A stretch of DNA of 64,000 nt from Phytoactinopolyspora halophila (lineage in GTDB: Bacteria > Actinomycetota > Actinomycetes > Jiangellales > Jiangellaceae), in the NCBI RefSeq assembly GCF_003287285.1, contig NZ_QMIG01000006.1, forward strand, positions 123,336-187,335, in the 5' to 3' direction. The position numbers and the translations under genes are program-made. The notes below the pieces were generated by a model. That model searched no databases and had not been told where the DNA came from. It saw only the letters and a list, made by a program, of their open reading frames with translations. Below are positions 60,870 to 64,000 of the stretch, piece after piece. Within the stretch, counting starts at the first letter, position 1; every line of letters starts with the position of its first letter.

Positions 60870-61822
60870 TGCGCGCGGTGCGGATCGTCGGGCACGGAGA
60901 GGTCGCGGTACGCGACGTTCCCGAGCCGACGCCGTCCAGCCACGACGTCGTCGTCACCGTCACCGCCACCTCTGTGTGCTCGACCGACCGCAAGCTCGCC
61001 ACGCGCGGACACGACCACCCGTGCACGCCGGGGCACGAGGTAACCGGCCTGCTCCCCGACGGCACCGCAGCGGGCATCTACCCGGAAGTGACCTGCGGAC
61101 GCTGTGCGGCGTGCCGGGCGGGTTGGCACAACCGCTGCCCCGACCGGGAGTCCATCGGCTTGGCCCGCGACGGCGGGCTCGCCGAGCTCGTCTCGGTGCC
61201 CACCTCGCAGGTGGTGCCGCTTGGCGGGCTCGATCCCGTGACATCCTCCATGCTTGAACCACTCGCCTGCGCCGTGCACGCCGTCGACGTGTGCGGTGTC
61301 AGCCCGGGTGAGCCCGCCGCCGTCGTCGGCGGCGGGGCCATGGGAATCCTGTGCGGGTGGGCATTGCAGGCTGCCGGCTGCCCCGTCGCGATCTGCCAGC
61401 GTCCGGGACCGCGGCAGCGGATCGCTCACGAGATGGGTTTCGACGTGGTGTTCGGTCCCGAGTCCACACCGCGGGATCACCTCGACGACGCGCCCGCAGC
61501 CGTCGTCGTGACCGCTCCCGGCGCCGCGCCATTGCAATGGGCCGTCGAGCAGGTGGCCCTCGGTGGCGTCGTCCACAGCTTCGCGGGCACCCCTGGCGGC
61601 GCCCTCGTCGATGCCAATGCCATCCACTACCGGCACCTGAAGCTGGTCGGCAGCACCGGCTCGCGGCTGTCTGACTACCGGCGAGCGCGTGACCTCGTCG
61701 CCAGCGGGGAGATCAAGCTCGACCGCCTTCCGCACCGGGTCGTCACCCTCGAGGAGGCACCCGCCGCCGTGCTGGAACGACCTCCCGACGGCGTCCTGAA
61801 GACCATCGTGGCGATGGGCTGA
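60869..61822 (+). CDS. zinc-dependent alcohol/polyol dehydrogenase (MDR family)
   Basis: A 317-residue medium-chain dehydrogenase. Catalytic zinc ligands are in TSVCSTDRKL (Cys) and TPGHEVTGLL (His-Glu). A structural zinc site is present: CGRCAACRAGWHNRCP. The NAD(P) loop is AAVVGGGAMGILCGWALQAA. Shorter than the usual 340-350 residues because the early lobe is compact. It begins inside the stop of the previous gene, so both dehydrogenases are coupled. Confidence 0.88.
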   Translation: MRAVRIVGHGEVAVRDVPEPTPSSHDVVVTVTATSVCSTDRKLATRGHDHPCTPGHEVTGLLPDGTAAGIYPEVTCGRCAACRAGWHNRCPDRESIGLARDGGLAELVSVPTSQVVPLGGLDPVTSSMLEPLACAVHAVDVCGVSPGEPAAVVGGGAMGILCGWALQAAGCPVAICQRPGPRQRIAHEMGFDVVFGPESTPRDHLDDAPAAVVVTAPGAAPLQWAVEQVALGGVVHSFAGTPGGALVDANAIHYRHLKLVGSTGSRLSDYRRARDLVASGEIKLDRLPHRVVTLEEAPAAVLERPPDGVLKTIVAMG

Positions 61823-61888
61823 CGCACAACACAGCCACGGATCGCCGGCTCTGGTCACCACAACCGAAGCGACACGAAGGAGCGCGAG

Positions 61889-63406
61889 ATGACCGTCTTC
61901 GTCGGCTGTGACCTCGGCACCATGGGAACCAAGGCCGCTGTGGTGGACCTGTCCGGGCAGATCGTGGGCGAGGCGTTCGAGGAGGTCCCGTTGCGCACGC
62001 CACGACCTCGCTGGGCCGAACAGGACCTGGAAGAGATCGAGGCGTCCGCGTACCGCACCATCGGCCGCGCTCTCGAAGCCTCGGGCCGCGCCCGCGACGT
62101 CGGCGGCGTGGCGTTCTCCGGGCAGATGTCCGGCATCGGCACGATCGACGCTGACTTCCGTCCCGCCACGCATTTCGACTCCTGGCTCGACTCCCGCTGC
62201 ACGCCCTACATCGACGAGATGTCCGAGCACGCGGCGCGCGTCGTCGAGCTGTCCGGATGCCCTCCCACCTACTCGCACGGGCCGAAGATCGTGTGGTGGC
62301 AGCGGGAACGTCCCGACGACTTCAAGCGGATCGAGCGCTTCGTCGTCCCCGGCGCGTTCGTGGCCGGACGGATGTGCGGCCTGGCCGCACAGGATGCTTT
62401 CATCGACCGCACGTACCTGCACTTCTCCAACCTGTCCGACACCGCGGCGGCCACCTGGTCCGACGAGCTGATCGACGAGTTCCGGGTCGACCGCCGCGTC
62501 CTTCCGCGTATCGTCGATCCGCTCGACATCGTCGGCGAGATCACGCCACAGGCGGCCGAGGCCACCGGGCTGCCGGTCGGCACTCCGGTGGCAGCTGGCG
62601 CCGGCGACCAGAGTGCGGCGTCGCTCGGTGCCGGTGTCGTCTCCGGCGGGCAGGCGTTCGACTCAGCCGGCACGGCGAGCGTGTTCGCCGTGTGCACCGA
62701 CGGCTACCAGCCGGACACGGCCAACCTCACCTTGACGTCCGGGCACTCGGTGATCGCCGGCAAGTTCATCGCCCTGGCATTCATCAACGGCGGCGGGCTG
62801 GCGCTGCGGTGGTTCCGGGACGAGATCGCCACCGACCTCGCGGACTCCCCCAACGCCTACGCCGAGCTCGACCGGCTGGCCGGCGCCGTCGAGCCCGGTT
62901 GCGGCGGTTTGCTGTGGTTCCCGCATTTCCAGGGTGGCGTGCTGCCGCCGCAGCCACGCGCCCGGGGCGCGTGGGTCGGGCTCACCGCCGGGCACGAGCG
63001 CGGGCACATGTTCCGCGCCCTGCTGGAAGGCATCGCCTACGAGTACGCCGTCTGGGCCGAGCTCGCCCGTGGCATCGGGCAGGACCTGCACGAGGCGCGG
63101 GCACTCGGGGGCGGCGCGGCGTCGCCGCTGTGGAACGGCATCAAGGCCGACGTGCTGGGCATCGACTGGGTGCCAACCCTGCGTCAAGAAGGCGGTGTCC
63201 TCGCCGACGCGCTCATCGCGGCGGCTGCGACCGGTCACGTCGACGACCTCGCCGCGACGGCGCAGGAGTGGCAGGAGACCACCGAACCCATCCGGCCGGA
63301 TCCCGACCGGCATGCGACGTATTGGACGTTGCGAACGGCTTACAACGAGCTCCGCAACCAGCTCGGTCCGGTCTATGCGCGGCTCGGCTCGCTGGTCGGC
63401 CGGTGA
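61889..63406 (+). CDS. FGGY-family carbohydrate kinase (xylulokinase-like)
   Basis: A 505-residue kinase. VGCDLGTMGTKAAVVDLSGQ is the ATPase-fold phosphate-1 loop, WLDSRCTPYIDEM the D-x-R substrate region, GTPVAAGAGDQSAASLGAGV carries the catalytic Asp, and ARALGGGAASPLWNGIKADV is the C-terminal adenosine motif. It probably phosphorylates the ketose or cyclitol formed by the dehydrogenases. GGAG-like SD lies before ATG 61889; 66 bases separate it from the alcohol dehydrogenase. Confidence 0.9.
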   Translation: MTVFVGCDLGTMGTKAAVVDLSGQIVGEAFEEVPLRTPRPRWAEQDLEEIEASAYRTIGRALEASGRARDVGGVAFSGQMSGIGTIDADFRPATHFDSWLDSRCTPYIDEMSEHAARVVELSGCPPTYSHGPKIVWWQRERPDDFKRIERFVVPGAFVAGRMCGLAAQDAFIDRTYLHFSNLSDTAAATWSDELIDEFRVDRRVLPRIVDPLDIVGEITPQAAEATGLPVGTPVAAGAGDQSAASLGAGVVSGGQAFDSAGTASVFAVCTDGYQPDTANLTLTSGHSVIAGKFIALAFINGGGLALRWFRDEIATDLADSPNAYAELDRLAGAVEPGCGGLLWFPHFQGGVLPPQPRARGAWVGLTAGHERGHMFRALLEGIAYEYAVWAELARGIGQDLHEARALGGGAASPLWNGIKADVLGIDWVPTLRQEGGVLADALIAAAATGHVDDLAATAQEWQETTEPIRPDPDRHATYWTLRTAYNELRNQLGPVYARLGSLVGR

Positions 63407-63515
63407 CGGCGACATCGCGGGCGGTGCGCCGACGTGTGGACCGACCACCGAACGTCCTACGCCCCGTCCCGGGCCGGCCCGAGCGCCGGCGACCTTCGAC
63501 CCGGTGAGGTGCTGA

Positions 63516-63905
63516 ATGAGAACGACCGTATTCGAACTGGACACTGACGGAAAGAACGTCCGTCCGCGGGTGACGCCCGAACCACGGTGGCAACCTTTCG
63601 ACGAGTGGGAGGGCGAGCCACTGACCAGCGTGCATCTGGTGGAGCATGTCCAGACACCCCGAGCCACCCTCCAGCAGGTGCACATCGCCGCCGGCGGGCA
63701 CTTCGTCATGCACACCACTCCCGATCTCGCCCATTGCCAGATCGTGCGCGGCCGGGGGATCCTCCGGCTACCCGACGACCAGCGGATTCCCTTCGACGGG
63801 CCAGAGCTCTACATATTCCAGCCCGAAACCCTGCACGAATGGACGGACATTGAAGAAGACACCCTGCTCAGTGTCTGTCTGGTCCACCCCATCCCCGCCC
63901 CGTGA
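63516..63905 (+). CDS. small cupin-domain protein
   Basis: A 129-residue single-domain cupin. HIAAGGHFVMHTTPDLAHCQ and VRGRGILRLPDDQRIPFDGP, then LYIFQPETLHEWTDIEEDTL, make up the two cupin motifs. The usual metal His/Glu set is only partly present (His in VMHTT and LHEW). Isomerase, sugar-binding or sensor roles are possible. It is the last gene of the cluster seen in the window; 109 bases separate it from the kinase. Confidence 0.8.
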   Translation: MRTTVFELDTDGKNVRPRVTPEPRWQPFDEWEGEPLTSVHLVEHVQTPRATLQQVHIAAGGHFVMHTTPDLAHCQIVRGRGILRLPDDQRIPFDGPELYIFQPETLHEWTDIEEDTLLSVCLVHPIPAP

Positions 63906-63946
63906 CCCCCTTCCGCTGATCATGAACACTAGTCAGGCACATGGCG

Positions 63947-64000
63947 GGCTCAAGCGGTGCTTGCAACGTTCATGCTTAGTGGTGGAGGTGGGCGTTGATG
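63947..64000 (+). mobile_element. possible left end of an IS30-type insertion sequence, cut by window edge
   Basis: GGCTCAAGCGGTGCTTGCAA-C (63947-63967) resembles the terminal inverted repeats of IS30-type elements, whose ends carry TCAA-GGT-GCAAC spaced the same way. It is followed by GGAGGT (63984-63989) and an ATG at 63998 with a good spacing of 8, which would be the transposase start. Only three bases of coding sequence lie inside the window, so the assignment depends on the terminal pattern alone. Confidence 0.35.

Overview
The window is GC-rich DNA with GTG and TTG starts, strong Shine-Dalgarno (SD) sequences and long runs of tightly spaced genes. Gene content fits a free-living, probably soil-dwelling actinobacterium: an AfsR/SARP-type regulator, a GPP34 protein, an actinobacterial-style DhaKLM set, CoxLMS-type molybdenum hydroxylase genes and an IS1634-type relic. 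No rRNA, tRNA or CRISPR array was seen.

Layout. 0-4.8 kb is a decayed zone: an edge-truncated DnaQ-like exonuclease, an orphan membrane protein, a frameshifted VOC gene, an IS5-like transposase relic, a gutted UvrD/RecB-type helicase-nuclease, an intact exonuclease-BRCT gene, and an IS1634-type transposase broken into two oppositely oriented pieces. 4.9-9.4 kb is a four-gene AapJQMP-type amino-acid ABC importer with a stem-loop after the binding-protein gene. 9.5-16.9 kb is an accessory island: an AAA ATPase behind two identical-phase palindromic boxes, a translationally coupled three-gene unit (BrnT-like protein, ribbon-helix-helix protein, 'Beta' protein) behind its own palindromes, a paired SMR efflux pump with a TetR gene, a GPP34 protein and an XRE-ImmA/IrrE protein. 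16.9-22.8 kb carries dihydroxyacetone kinase (DhaK, DhaL and a DhaM-HPr-EI fusion), an MIP channel and a divergent IclR regulator. Proline dehydrogenase, a DUF1028 protein and a Gfo/Idh/MocA oxidoreductase follow.

26-53 kb is dominated by a catabolic supercluster on the minus strand, in two long runs separated by one plus-strand LuxR-type regulator. Run A (53.1 to 40.0 kb): CoxG-like protein, LigA/LigB-type extradiol dioxygenase, NahE-type hydratase-aldolase, Rieske dioxygenase alpha and beta, a small conserved protein, a cis-dihydrodiol-dehydrogenase-like SDR, CoxL-type subunit, a second SDR, a small subunit plus GMC oxidoreductase, and a ThDP enzyme. Run B (38.4 to 26.1 kb): TRAP transporter (P, Q, M), an AhpD-like protein, CoxS, CoxM, enoyl-CoA hydratase-like protein, a PF06684-type protein, an amidohydrolase, a 3Fe-4S-type ferredoxin, a ferredoxin reductase and an AfsR-like regulator. 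The two runs complement each other: the dioxygenase lacks its electron carriers in A and they are in B, and CoxL is in A while CoxM and CoxS are in B. Together they look like one pathway for an imported, probably acidic aromatic or N-heteroaromatic compound.

53.5-64 kb holds a RecB-like nuclease/helicase and a divergent carbohydrate-type cluster (phosphotriesterase-like protein, shikimate-dehydrogenase-like protein, SDR, Gfo/Idh/MocA oxidoreductase, Zn alcohol dehydrogenase, FGGY kinase, cupin). The last 54 bases resemble the left end of an IS30-type element. Two families of short dispersed palindromic repeats occur twice each in the intergenic spaces.
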